NCBI RefSeq assembly: GCF_019890635.1
Contig: NZ_JAIOAB010000058.1
Location: forward strand, 1-48,049
Direction of reading: 5' to 3'
Length of the DNA: 48,049 nt
DNA from: Streptomyces sennicomposti
GTDB lineage: Bacteria; Actinomycetota; Actinomycetes; Streptomycetales; Streptomycetaceae
Translations under genes and position numbers: made by a program
Notes under the pieces: generated by a model
The model's database searches: none
What the model was told of the DNA's origin: nothing
The model's input: only the letters and a program-made list of their open reading frames with translations
Part shown: in pieces, positions 33,146-41,321 of the stretch
Position numbering within the stretch: position 1 is the first letter of the stretch
Layout of the letters: each line of letters begins with the position of its first letter

Positions 33146-33580
33146 ATGGCCACTCCCCCGAACGCCCGTCGCCCCGATCCCGTGACCATGGAGGTCGTCG
33201 AGCTGATCGGTGACGTCGTGGCCCGGTTCTACGAGGACTACGAGGAGGCGGCCGGCGAGCACGCGCTGACCGGTGCGCAGGCGCGGCTGCTGAGCCTGCT
33301 GTCGCTGGAGCCGCTGCCGATGCGGAAGCTGGCGCTGAAGCTGAAGTGCGAGCCGTCGAACGTGACGGGGATCGTGGACCGGCTGGAGGTGCGCGGTCTG
33401 GTCGAGCGGCGGCCCGATCCGGCCGACCGGCGGGTGAAGCTGGCGGCGGCCACGGAGGAGGGGCGGCGGGTCGCCCGCGAACTCCGGGAGGGGCTGCGGT
33501 TCGCCCGCGAGCCGCTCGCGGGGCTGACGGATGAGGAGCGGGTGGCGTTGCGGGGGTTGTTGCGGCGGATGCTGGGGTGA
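33146..33580 (+). CDS. MarR-family transcriptional regulator
   Basis: A 144-residue winged-helix repressor. The core is ALTGAQARLLSLLSLEPLPMRKLALKLKCEPSNVTGIVDRLEVRGLVERRPDPADRRVK, covering helices and the wing (DPADRRVK), with the recognition helix in CEPSNVTGIVDRL. Cys69 in the recognition helix is a possible redox switch, which is speculative. TACCCT at 33133-33138 ends seven bases before the ATG, so it appears leaderless. It is divergent from an NADP-dependent oxidoreductase gene and probably controls it in response to electrophiles or phenolics. Confidence 0.92.
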   Translation: MATPPNARRPDPVTMEVVELIGDVVARFYEDYEEAAGEHALTGAQARLLSLLSLEPLPMRKLALKLKCEPSNVTGIVDRLEVRGLVERRPDPADRRVKLAAATEEGRRVARELREGLRFAREPLAGLTDEERVALRGLLRRMLG

Positions 33581-33609
33581 CCTCCGGCCGGGTGGGGGTG
33601 AGCGGGGGT

Positions 33610-33828
33610 GACCGTCGCTTTTTTGGTGCGGGTGAGTGGGGGTTGAGCGCGTAGTTCCCCGCGCCCCTGAGGAGGTGGGGGTCGCCGTCGACTTTTTGGT
33701 GCCGGTGAGTGGGGGTTGAGCGCGCAGTTCCCCGCGCCCCTTAGGGGGTGGGGGTGACCGTCGATTTTTTGGTGCGGATGAGTGGGGGCTGGGCGCGCAG
33801 TTCCCCGCGCCCCTTAGGGGGTGGCCCT
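33610..33828. repeat. Three 73-bp tandem repeats carrying a dispersed Streptomyces element
   Basis: Units start at 33610, 33683 and 33756, exactly 73 bp apart, each with a T5-T6 run, TGAGTGGGGG, and GCGCAGTTCCCCGCGCCCC followed by a CCCC-TTA-GGGG or similar pairing. The last part is a sequence I recall as common between Streptomyces genes. The units fill the space between marR and the Zn-ribbon gene. Confidence 0.8.
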
Positions 33829-33859
33829 GGCCGGAGGTGTTGGGGGGCGGCTTGACGGG

Positions 33860-34759
33860 CTAGGCGCACCACCACAGGAAGCGGTCGCAGGTGTGGGTCG
33901 GGGTGGGCTTCGGGGGTGTGGTCGTCGGGGGTGGGGCCGAGGTCGCGGGGGGCGTCGGCCGCTGGGCCGGTGGGGTCGGGGACGCCTCGCCGCCCGGGCC
34001 CGGCGCCGTGCCCGAGCCCGCGTCCCGGGCCGTCCCCGTCCCCCCGTCGCCGCCCGGCGACGCCGACGGCGAACTCGCCGGGGTGCCCGACCCGCTCGGC
34101 GTCGGGGTCCCGTCCGTCGCCGAGGCGGACGGCGACGCGGAGGCCGACGACGAGGCGGAGGCGGGCCGCGCGCTCGCGGCGCCGCCGGAGGTGTTGTCCA
34201 GCGGGCTCGCCGTCGACGGCGTACCGGATCGCGTCGCACCGCCGTCCGCCGTGTCCGCGCCGGCCGCCGCCGGGCCGGGGTCGGCGAAGCCGGGCAGGCC
34301 CGGCGCGTCCACGCCCAGTTCGGCCAGGCTCAGACCGCCCGCCGCCAGGACGAACCCGGCGGTGATCAGCAGCGTCCGGCGGCGCCGTCGGCGATGGTGC
34401 GCGGCCTTGCGGTCGCGCCGGCTCGCGGCCGTGGCGGATTCCGGCACACCTCGGTCCACCGCCGTGGATTCCCGTTCCGGCACACCTCGGTCCACCGCCG
34501 CGGGTTCCGGTTCCGCCGCGCCCCGGCCCCGCGACGCGCGTCCGCGGCCGCGCCCCTGGGCCCGCCGCCGTTCCGCCCGGCCCGGCGCGGGGGCGCTGTC
34601 CTCGTCGCCACCGCCCACCGGAAGCGGGTCCAACTCCTCGTCAAATACAGGGAGTTCGGGCTCGACCGAGACCACCGGCAGCGCTTCGGCCGGCGTGCCG
34701 CACCCCGGGCAGAGGAGGGCGCCGTTGAGGTGCCGTCGGCACGGGTGGCAGTAGTTCAT
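33860..34759 (-). CDS. Zinc-ribbon single-pass membrane protein (SCO2400-like)
   Basis: A 299-residue protein. Residues 1-20 hold a zinc ribbon with Cys4, Cys7, Cys17 and Cys20. A disordered Arg/Pro/Glu region follows to about 125, where a basic cluster (HHRRRRRR) precedes one transmembrane helix (TLLITAGFVLAAGGLSLAEL, about 128-147). The rest is a Ser/Thr/Pro/Ala-rich, presumably external, stalk ending in CDRFLWWCA. Domain layout and location suggest the family named after SCO2400. Within the cytoplasmic part AVDRGVPE is duplicated by a 33-bp repeat. The ATG at 34759 has a TAGTCT box nine bases upstream. Function unknown. Confidence 0.8.
   Translation of the reverse strand: MNYCHPCRRHLNGALLCPGCGTPAEALPVVSVEPELPVFDEELDPLPVGGGDEDSAPAPGRAERRRAQGRGRGRASRGRGAAEPEPAAVDRGVPERESTAVDRGVPESATAASRRDRKAAHHRRRRRRTLLITAGFVLAAGGLSLAELGVDAPGLPGFADPGPAAAGADTADGGATRSGTPSTASPLDNTSGGAASARPASASSSASASPSASATDGTPTPSGSGTPASSPSASPGGDGGTGTARDAGSGTAPGPGGEASPTPPAQRPTPPATSAPPPTTTPPKPTPTHTCDRFLWWCA
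34443..34499. repeat. 33-bp spaced direct repeat in the Zn-ribbon gene
   Basis: CCGGCACACCTCGGTCCACC followed by GCCG occurs at about 34443 and again 33 bp later, duplicating the AVDRGVPE segment of the disordered region. Confidence 0.6.
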
Positions 34760-34875
34760 GACGCGGGAAGACTAGATTCCGCACCGCCCGCGTTCCTAGG
34801 GGCCGCTGTGAAGGTTCCGTGGGGGATCGAAAGAGCTATCGAAAGGTTTGCCGAAACCGTTATCTGTCGCCCCCA

Positions 34876-34905
34876 TTGACACCCCGCTCACCCCGTCCTT
34901 ACTGT
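34876..34905 (+). promoter_or_regulatory. Promoter of the enolase-superfamily gene
   Basis: A perfect TTGACA at 34876-34881 is separated by 18 bp from TACTGT at 34900-34905. Transcription would start near 34912, immediately before an inverted repeat, the arrangement of a repressor-controlled promoter. Confidence 0.7.
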
Positions 34906-34914
34906 CACGCCAGC

Positions 34915-34945
34915 ATTTCGAACGTGTGCCGAAATATCGAACAGC
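34915..34945. promoter_or_regulatory. Operator-like site 1 of the sugar-acid locus
   Basis: ATTTCG (34915-34920) and CGAAAT (34930-34935) are exact inverted copies nine bases apart. ATATCGAACAGC at 34934-34945 follows and recurs at 37373-37384 before the second transcription unit. Confidence 0.65.
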
Positions 34946-34960
34946 TGAGAGGCAACCGCC

Positions 34961-36124
34961 GTGCACATCACCGGAATCAGCACACACGTGGTCGGGACGC
35001 CCTGGCGCAATCTGACCTACGTCCAGGTGCACACCGACGAGGGCATCACGGGCGTCGGCGAGACCCGGATGCTCGGTCACACCGACGCGCTGATCGGCTA
35101 TCTGCGGGAGGCCGAGACCAACCACGTCCTCGGCTCCGACCCGTTCGCCGCCGAGGACCTGGTCCGCCGGATGAAGTACGGCGACTACGGCCGCGCGGGC
35201 GAGATCGTGATGTCCGGCATCGCGGTCGTGGAGATGGCCTGCTGGGACATCAAGGGCAAGGCGCTCGGCGTCCCGGTCTGGCAACTGCTCGGCGGCAGGG
35301 TCACCGACAGGGTGAAGGCGTACGCCAACGGCTGGTACACCACCGAGCGCACCCCGGAGGCGTACCACAAGGCGGCGCAGGGCGTGATGGAGCGCGGCTA
35401 CCGGGCCCTGAAGATCGACCCGTTCGGCACCGGCCACTTCGAACTCGACCACGAGCAGACCCTGTACGCCGTCTCGCTGATCGAGGCGGTGCGCGACGCC
35501 ATCGGCCCGGACGCCGAGCTGATGCTGGAGATGCACGGCCGTTTCTCCCCCGCGACCGCCGTCCGGCTGGCCAAGGAGATGGCCCCGTTCCGGCCGGCCT
35601 GGCTGGAGGAGCCGTGCCCGCCGGAGAACCTGAAGGCGCTGGAGAAGGTCGCCGCCAAGGTGGACCTCCCGGTGGCCACCGGCGAACGCGTCCACGACCG
35701 GATCGAGTTCCGCGAGCTGTTCGAGAGCCAGGCCGTCGACATCGTCCAGCCCGACGTCGGCCACATCGGCGGCATCTGGGAGACCCGCAAGCTCGCCGCC
35801 ACCGCCGAGACCCACTACACACTGGTGGCCCCGCACAACGTCGGCGGCTCCGTGCTGACCGCCGCCTCCCTCCAAGTCGGCTTCACCACGCCCAACTTCA
35901 AGATCCTTGAGCACTTCAACGACTTCGCGGACGCGGAGATCAAGAAGGTGGTCAAGGGGGCGCCGCAGGTCGATCCGGCCGACGGCTGCTTCCACCTGAG
36001 CGACGCGCCGGGCCTCGGCGTGGAGCTGGACACCGACGCGGCGGCCGAATTCCCGCAGCAGCAGGCCCGGTTCGACCTGTGGGCGGAGGGCTGGGAGACC
36101 CGCCGCCCGAAGGACACGAAGTGA
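34961..36124 (+). CDS. Mandelate racemase / muconate lactonizing enzyme-family (enolase superfamily) dehydratase
   Basis: A 387-residue protein with the N-terminal capping domain (to about 120) and a TIM barrel. Barrel-end residues expected to bind magnesium and act as bases are seen in ALKIDPFGTGH (Lys-x-Asp), LMLEMHGRFSP, AWLEEPCPP, VATGERVHDR and DIVQPDVGHIGG, and VAPHNVGGSV carries the histidine. This pattern fits acid-sugar dehydratases of the galactonate/arabinonate/fuconate group. GAGAGG precedes the GTG. It is the first gene of a unit with a zinc dehydrogenase (GTGA overlap) and lies beside a monosaccharide importer, supporting a catabolic role. Exact substrate not assignable. Confidence 0.88.
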   Translation: MHITGISTHVVGTPWRNLTYVQVHTDEGITGVGETRMLGHTDALIGYLREAETNHVLGSDPFAAEDLVRRMKYGDYGRAGEIVMSGIAVVEMACWDIKGKALGVPVWQLLGGRVTDRVKAYANGWYTTERTPEAYHKAAQGVMERGYRALKIDPFGTGHFELDHEQTLYAVSLIEAVRDAIGPDAELMLEMHGRFSPATAVRLAKEMAPFRPAWLEEPCPPENLKALEKVAAKVDLPVATGERVHDRIEFRELFESQAVDIVQPDVGHIGGIWETRKLAATAETHYTLVAPHNVGGSVLTAASLQVGFTTPNFKILEHFNDFADAEIKKVVKGAPQVDPADGCFHLSDAPGLGVELDTDAAAEFPQQQARFDLWAEGWETRRPKDTK

Positions 36125-37233
36125 CCGCCCCGGGCGAAGGGCACGAGGCGACCGCCCCGAGTGACGGGCACGAGGCGACCTCCCCGAGTGACGCGCATGA
36201 GGCAACCGCCCCGGCCGCAGGGCGCACCGCCCCCGTCGAGGTCGTCGTGGAGGCGCCCGGCACACACCGCCTCGCCCCGCACACCCCCCGCGACCCCGGC
36301 CCCGGCGAGGCCCTGGTCGCCGTGCACGCCGTGGGCGTCTGCGGCAGCGACCGCGAGGTGTACCAGGGCAACCGGCCCGAGGGATACGTCCGTTACCCGC
36401 TCACGCCGGGCCACGAGTGGTCCGGCACGGTACGGGCGGTCGGCCCCGGAGTGCACGGGGACCTGGTGGGCCGCAAGGTGGTCGGCGAGGGCTTCCGCAA
36501 CTGCCAGGTGTGCGACCACTGCCACGCGGGCGAGACGACGCTGTGCGGCGCGGGCTACGAGGAGACCGGCTTCACACAGCCCGGCGCGATGGCCCCCACC
36601 CTCACCCTCCCGGCCCGGCTGCTGCACGTCCTGCCCGACGCCGCCGACCTCACCGCGGCCGCGCTGCTGGAGCCGGCCGCCTGTGTGGCCGCCGCCGCGC
36701 TGAAGGCGGGCGCGCGGCCGGGCGAGCGGGTCGCGGTGGTCGGCACGGGGACGCTCGGCCTGCTCGCCGTGCGGTTCCTCAGGGCCGTCTCCCCGGCCGA
36801 GCTGCTGGTCGTCGGCGCCCGCGACGACCGGGCGGCGCTCGCCCGCCGGTTCGGCGCGACCGCCTTCCGCACCAAGGACGAGGAGTTGCCCGGCGGCTTC
36901 GACGTGGTGGTGGAGGCGGCCGGGTCCGCCGACTCGGCCCGCACCGCCGCCGCGCTGTGCCGGCGCGGCGGCCGGCTGGTGCTGACCGGCCTCCCGGCGG
37001 CGGGCGCGGCGGGCCTCGACCCGACCGATCTGGTGGTACGGCAACTGGAGGTGCACACCGTCTTCGGCGCGCCGCCGTCCGCGTGGGCGCACGCGGTGCG
37101 GATGTTCGCGGCCGGACTGCTCGACCCGCTGCCACTGGTCACCCATGAACTCCCGCTCGCCGACTTCGCGCACGCCATCGACCTGGTCGGCGGCGGCGAC
37201 CCGAAGGCTGGCAAGGTCCTCCTCCGCCCCTGA
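36121..37233 (+). CDS. Zinc-binding medium-chain dehydrogenase, sugar/polyol type
   Basis: A 370-residue enzyme. After an odd 40-residue N-terminal tail built of GHEATAPSD-like repeats, the MDR fold begins (VEVVVEAPGTHRL). Catalytic zinc ligands are the cysteine in GVCGSDREVY and the His-Glu of TPGHEW; structural zinc is held by four cysteines in NCQVCDHCHAGETTLC. The Rossmann motif is VAVVGTGTLGLLAV. It would oxidise a polyol, sugar or aldonate with NAD(P). The GTG at 36121 overlaps the dehydratase stop codon (GTGA), so the two are coupled and probably catalyse sequential or parallel steps. Confidence 0.88.
   Translation: MTAPGEGHEATAPSDGHEATSPSDAHEATAPAAGRTAPVEVVVEAPGTHRLAPHTPRDPGPGEALVAVHAVGVCGSDREVYQGNRPEGYVRYPLTPGHEWSGTVRAVGPGVHGDLVGRKVVGEGFRNCQVCDHCHAGETTLCGAGYEETGFTQPGAMAPTLTLPARLLHVLPDAADLTAAALLEPAACVAAAALKAGARPGERVAVVGTGTLGLLAVRFLRAVSPAELLVVGARDDRAALARRFGATAFRTKDEELPGGFDVVVEAAGSADSARTAAALCRRGGRLVLTGLPAAGAAGLDPTDLVVRQLEVHTVFGAPPSAWAHAVRMFAAGLLDPLPLVTHELPLADFAHAIDLVGGGDPKAGKVLLRP
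36134..36212 (+). repeat. 30-bp coding repeat at the 5' end of the dehydrogenase gene
   Basis: GGGCACGAGGCGACC and the following 15 bases repeat about 2.6 times, encoding GHEATAPSD, GHEATSPSD and AHEATAPAA. The repeats lie between the coupled start codon and the enzyme domain. Confidence 0.65.
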
Positions 37234-37356
37234 CCCACCCGCCCCGCCGCCCCCTTCGTACGCCGGTCACGGCGTGACCCGGCGACGCCGTGACCGGCGT
37301 ACTCCCATGCCTTCCGCACCCCGGCAAGCCTTTTCAGACCCCGAGCCACGAACCAC

Positions 37357-37384
37357 GTTCGACATGTCGAACATATCGAACAGC
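37357..37384. promoter_or_regulatory. Operator-like site 2 of the sugar-acid locus
   Basis: GTTCGACATGTCGAAC (37357-37372) is a perfect 16-bp palindrome, followed by ATATCGAACAGC (37373-37384), identical to the sequence in site 1. It lies 32 bases before the start codon of the next gene. Confidence 0.7.
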
Positions 37385-37415
37385 ACCGTCCGGCTCGTCG
37401 ACCGAAGGACAGCTT

Positions 37416-38384
37416 GTGACCGACGCTTCCGCCCCGGCAGCCCGCAGGCCCGGTGAGCAGGCGCTCACCGCGCTCGGCCTGGCGGCCCCCGCCCTCGACC
37501 CCGCCGACGCCTCGCCGCACTCCTTCCCCGGCGGCGGCCGCTGGCGCACCGAGATCCCCTCGTGCGAGGGGCCGGAGGCGCTGGCGGTGGTCCTGAAGGA
37601 GTCCTCGCGGCTCGATGTGCCGATCCACCGGATCAGCCAGGGCAGCGGGGTGTGGATGCTGACCGACGCCGAGATCACCGAGATGGTGGAGGCGACCGGC
37701 GAACGCGGCATCGAACTGTGCCTGTTCACCGGGCCGCGCGGCACCTGGGACACCGGCGCCTCGGTGCGCACCGATTCGCGCGGGGCGGGGCTGCGCGCCC
37801 GGGGCCACGACGCGGTCGCCGGCTGCGTCGAAGACGCCGTACGGGCGACGGAGCTGGGTGTGAAGTGCCTGCTGGTCGCGGACGAGGGCGTGCTGTGGAC
37901 GCTGCACCGGGCGCGCACGGCGGGCCTCCTCCCGGCCGACACCACGCTCAAGGTGTCCGCGCTGATCGGCCCGGTCAACCCGGCCTCCTACGCCGTGTAC
38001 GAGCACCTGGGCGCGGACTCCCTCAACGTCCCCAGCGACCTGACGCTCCCTCACCTCACCGAGATCCGGCGGGTGTCGGCGGCGCCGATGGACATGTACA
38101 TCGAGGCCCCGGACGACCTGGGCGGCTATGTGCGGATGTACGAGGTGGCCGAGCTGATCCGGCGCGGCGCGCCGCTGTACCTGAAGTTCGGGCTGTCCAG
38201 GGCGCCCGGCATCTACCCGTACGGCCATCAGCTGCGCGAGGTGACCCTGGCGTCGGCCCGGGAGCGGGTGCGGCGCGGCCGGCTCGCCCTGGATCTGCTC
38301 CAACGGCACGGCGTGGACGGCGAGATGGCGCCCCTGGGCTCCCGGCTGCCGGGCGCGCTGCGCCGCTTCGACACACCGGCATAA
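37416..38384 (+). CDS. TIM-barrel-like protein of unknown function in the transporter unit
   Basis: A 322-residue protein. Repeating strand-helix units (PIHRISQGSGVWMLTDAEI, ERGIELCLFTGPRG, GVKCLLVADEGVLW, TLKVSALIGPVNPAS, ADSLNVPSDLTLPHL, PMDMYIEAPDDLGG and PLYLKFGLSRAPG) indicate a TIM barrel. Similar proteins are sometimes labelled U32 peptidases, but I see none of the U32 cysteine signature, so I would not call it a peptidase. It could be an aldolase or isomerase for the imported compound, which is inference from location. The GTG at 37416 follows AAGGA by seven bases. The substrate-binding gene starts about 230 bases later. Confidence 0.7.
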   Translation: MTDASAPAARRPGEQALTALGLAAPALDPADASPHSFPGGGRWRTEIPSCEGPEALAVVLKESSRLDVPIHRISQGSGVWMLTDAEITEMVEATGERGIELCLFTGPRGTWDTGASVRTDSRGAGLRARGHDAVAGCVEDAVRATELGVKCLLVADEGVLWTLHRARTAGLLPADTTLKVSALIGPVNPASYAVYEHLGADSLNVPSDLTLPHLTEIRRVSAAPMDMYIEAPDDLGGYVRMYEVAELIRRGAPLYLKFGLSRAPGIYPYGHQLREVTLASARERVRRGRLALDLLQRHGVDGEMAPLGSRLPGALRRFDTPA

Positions 38385-38612
38385 CGTTCCGGAAACTGCG
38401 CTTCACAGAAGACGACACAGCCGCGCACAATCCCACACAACCATTCTCGGTCCCCCACTGCGCCCCCTCAGAGCCGTACCTCGGCACCACCCCCGGCACC
38501 ACCCCGGCACCACCTCGGCAGCACCTCCCGAGCGATCCAGCAGCGCCCGGCACCGGACCCACCCCGGCCACCACCGGACCGACCCGCACCCACCACCCCA
38601 AGGATGACCACC

Positions 38613-39719
38613 ATGCGCAACCGCAGAGCCGCAGTCGCCGCCATGGCCACCGCCGCCTCCCTCGCCCTGACCCTCACCGCCTGCGGGCAGAGCGGCTCGG
38701 GCGGCTCCAAGGAGGACAAGGGCGACTCCAAGGGCGGCACGATCGGCATCGCGATGCCGACCAAGTCCTCCGAGCGCTGGATCTCCGACGGCAAGAACGT
38801 CGTCAAGGACCTGGAGGCCAAGGGCTACAAGACCAAGCTCGTCTACGGCGAGGACGACCCGGACACCCAGGTCTCCCAGATCGAGAACCTGATCACCCAG
38901 GGCGTCAAGGGCCTGATCATCGCGGCCATCGACAACAAGTCGCTGAACAACGTGCTCCAGGAGGCCGCGGACGCCGACATCCCGGTCATCTCCTACGACC
39001 GCCTGATCCTCGGCACCGAGAACGTCGACTACTACGCCTCCTTCGACAACGAGAAGGTCGGCGAGCTACAGGCCGGCTACATCGTCGACAAGCTGGGACT
39101 GAAGGACGGCAAGGGCCCCTTCAACATCGAGCTGTTCGCCGGCTCCAACGACGACAACAACACGAAGTACTTCTTCAACGGCGCGATGACCGTGCTGAAG
39201 CCGTACATCGACGGCAAGAAGCTGGTCGTGCGCTCCGGGCAGACCGCGCTCAACCAGGTCACCACGCTGCGCTGGGACGGCGCCACCGCGCAGAAGCGCA
39301 TGGACGACATCCTGACCTCCTCCTACAAGAACCAGCGCGTCGACGCGGTCCTCTCCCCCTACGACGGCATCTCCATCGGCGTGCTGTCCGCGCTCAAGTC
39401 CGACGGCTACGGCTCCGGCAGCAAGGCGCTGCCGGTCATCACCGGCCAGGACGCCGAGCTGGCCTCGGTGAAGTCGATCATCGCCGGGCAGCAGACGCAG
39501 ACCGTCTACAAGGACCTGCGCAAGCTCGCCGACGTCGCCTCGACCATGGTCGACGACGTGCTGAAGGGCAAGAAGCCCGAGGTCAACGACACAAAGTCGT
39601 ACGACAACGGCACCAAGGTCGTGCCCGCCTACCTGCTCCAGCCGGTCAGCGTCGACAAGTCCAACTACGAAGAGGTCCTGGTCAAGGGCGGCTACTACAC
39701 CGACGCCCAGCTCAAGTAG
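38613..39719 (+). CDS. chvE: Monosaccharide ABC transporter substrate-binding lipoprotein, ChvE type
   Basis: A 368-residue sugar-binding protein. The signal MRNRRAAVAAMATAASLALT leads to the lipobox LTAC with Cys24 for lipid attachment. The mature part is a type I periplasmic-binding fold: TIGIAMPTKSSERWISDGKN, AIDNKSLNNVLQEAADADIPVISYDRLI, VDYYASFDNEKVGELQAGYIVD and PVITGQDAELASVKSIIAGQQTQTVYKD. These match the ChvE/multiple-sugar group, which binds aldoses such as arabinose, xylose, galactose or glucose. An in-frame ATG lies three codons upstream, but the AAGG site is correctly spaced only from 38613. It begins the importer genes, with the ATPase 43 bases downstream. Confidence 0.9.
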   Translation: MRNRRAAVAAMATAASLALTLTACGQSGSGGSKEDKGDSKGGTIGIAMPTKSSERWISDGKNVVKDLEAKGYKTKLVYGEDDPDTQVSQIENLITQGVKGLIIAAIDNKSLNNVLQEAADADIPVISYDRLILGTENVDYYASFDNEKVGELQAGYIVDKLGLKDGKGPFNIELFAGSNDDNNTKYFFNGAMTVLKPYIDGKKLVVRSGQTALNQVTTLRWDGATAQKRMDDILTSSYKNQRVDAVLSPYDGISIGVLSALKSDGYGSGSKALPVITGQDAELASVKSIIAGQQTQTVYKDLRKLADVASTMVDDVLKGKKPEVNDTKSYDNGTKVVPAYLLQPVSVDKSNYEEVLVKGGYYTDAQLK

Positions 39720-39761
39720 CAGCCCGCTCCCACCGACCGCACACGACTGGAAGGCACGACC

Positions 39762-41321
39762 ATGGCGGGACCCGTCCTGGAAATGCGCTCGATCGTCAAG
39801 ACCTTTCCCGGTGTCAAGGCACTGTCGGACGTCAACCTGAGTGTCCGTCAGGGCGAGGTCCACGCCGTCTGCGGGGAGAACGGCGCCGGCAAGTCCACGC
39901 TGATGAAGGTGCTCTCCGGGGTTCATCCGCACGGCAGTTACGACGGCGAGATCCTCTTCGAGGGCGAGCCGTGCCGCTTCAAGGACATCCGGGCCAGCGA
40001 GCAGCACGGCATCGTCATCATCCACCAGGAACTGGCGCTGGTGCCGTTCCTGTCCATCGCCGAAAACATCTTCCTCGGCAACGAGCACGCCACCCGCGGG
40101 TTCATCAACTGGCACGACACGCTCAGGCACGCCGCCGAACTGCTGCGCCGGGTCGGCCTGGACGAGCACCCGGAGACCCGGGTCGCGGACATCGGCGTCG
40201 GCAAGCAGCAGTTGGTGGAGATCGCCAAGGCGCTGTCGAAGTCGGTGAAGCTGCTCATCCTGGACGAGCCGACGGCGGCCCTGAACGACGAGGACAGCGA
40301 CAAACTCCTCGATCTCATCCTGGAGTTGAAGAAGCAGGGCATCACCTCGATCATCATCTCGCACAAGCTCAACGAGATCCGCAAGGTCGCCGACTCGGTG
40401 ACGATCCTGCGCGACGGCCGCACCATCGAGACCCTCGACGTGAAGGCGGCCGGCACCACCGAGGAGCGGATCATCGCGGGCATGGTCGGCCGCGACCTCG
40501 ACCACCGCTTCCCCGAACGCACCCCGCACCACGCCGAGGAGGGCGCGGCCCCGGCGCTGGAGATCCGCGACTGGACCGTGTTCCACCCCATCGACCAGCA
40601 GCGCAAGGTCGTGGACGGCGTGTCGCTCCAGGTGCGGCGCGGGGAGATCGTCGGCATCGCCGGCCTGATGGGCGCGGGCCGCACCGAACTCGCGATGAAC
40701 GTCTTCGGCCGCTCCTACGGCCGGTACGCGGCGGGCACGGTCCTCAAGGACGGGACCGAGATCCGCACCAGGACCGTCGCGGAGGCGGTCGGGCACGGCA
40801 TCGCGTACGTCACCGAGGACCGCAAGCACTACGGCCTCAACCTCATCGACACCATCAACCGGAACATCACGCTGACCGCGCTGCGCAAGGTCGCCCGGCG
40901 CGGCGTGGTGGACGAGCACGAGGAGCGGCAGGTCTCCGAGGGCTTCCGCAGGTCCATGAACATCAAGGCGCCGACGGTGTTCGAGCCGGTGGGCAAGCTG
41001 TCCGGCGGCAACCAGCAAAAAGTCGTCCTCAGCAAGTGGATCTTCGCGGGTCCCGATGTGCTGATCCTGGACGAGCCCACGCGGGGCATCGACGTGGGCG
41101 CCAAGTACGAGATCTACACGGTCATCGACCAACTGGCCGCCGAGGGCAAGGCGGTCGTCTTCATCTCCTCCGAACTGCCCGAGCTGCTCGGCATGTGCGA
41201 CCGCATCTACACCATGTCCGCCGGGCGGCTGACCGGTGAGGTGCCGCGGGCCGAGGCCACGCAGGAGGAGCTGATGCGCCGGATGACGAAGGACACCCAG
41301 GATGAAGAGGTAACCCGATGA
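39762..41321 (+). CDS. mmsA: Monosaccharide ABC transporter ATPase (MmsA/GguA)
   Basis: A 519-residue protein with two ABC domains, as in all sugar importers of this class. The first has Walker A GENGAGKST (38-46) and Walker B LLILDEPT; its signature is altered to IGVGKQQLVEIAKAL. The second has a degenerate Walker A (GLMGAGRTEL), signature LSGGNQQKV and Walker B VLILDEPTRG. GGAAGG precedes the ATG. The stop overlaps the permease start by four bases (ATGA), ensuring matched amounts. It powers uptake of the sugar delivered by the ChvE-type lipoprotein. Confidence 0.95.
   Translation: MAGPVLEMRSIVKTFPGVKALSDVNLSVRQGEVHAVCGENGAGKSTLMKVLSGVHPHGSYDGEILFEGEPCRFKDIRASEQHGIVIIHQELALVPFLSIAENIFLGNEHATRGFINWHDTLRHAAELLRRVGLDEHPETRVADIGVGKQQLVEIAKALSKSVKLLILDEPTAALNDEDSDKLLDLILELKKQGITSIIISHKLNEIRKVADSVTILRDGRTIETLDVKAAGTTEERIIAGMVGRDLDHRFPERTPHHAEEGAAPALEIRDWTVFHPIDQQRKVVDGVSLQVRRGEIVGIAGLMGAGRTELAMNVFGRSYGRYAAGTVLKDGTEIRTRTVAEAVGHGIAYVTEDRKHYGLNLIDTINRNITLTALRKVARRGVVDEHEERQVSEGFRRSMNIKAPTVFEPVGKLSGGNQQKVVLSKWIFAGPDVLILDEPTRGIDVGAKYEIYTVIDQLAAEGKAVVFISSELPELLGMCDRIYTMSAGRLTGEVPRAEATQEELMRRMTKDTQDEEVTR

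Noticed and set aside
33610..33828. CRISPR array
   Set aside because: The 73-bp units are nearly identical throughout, so there are no unique spacers, and no cas gene is nearby.
37416..38384. U32 peptidase annotation for the TIM-barrel protein
   Set aside because: The cysteine-containing U32 signature is not seen; only a barrel-like fold pattern is visible.
37562..41239. A 1225-codon open frame on the plus strand
   Set aside because: It runs through the TIM-barrel, ChvE and ATPase genes in another frame and has the Arg/Pro/Gly-rich composition of GC-rich shadow frames.
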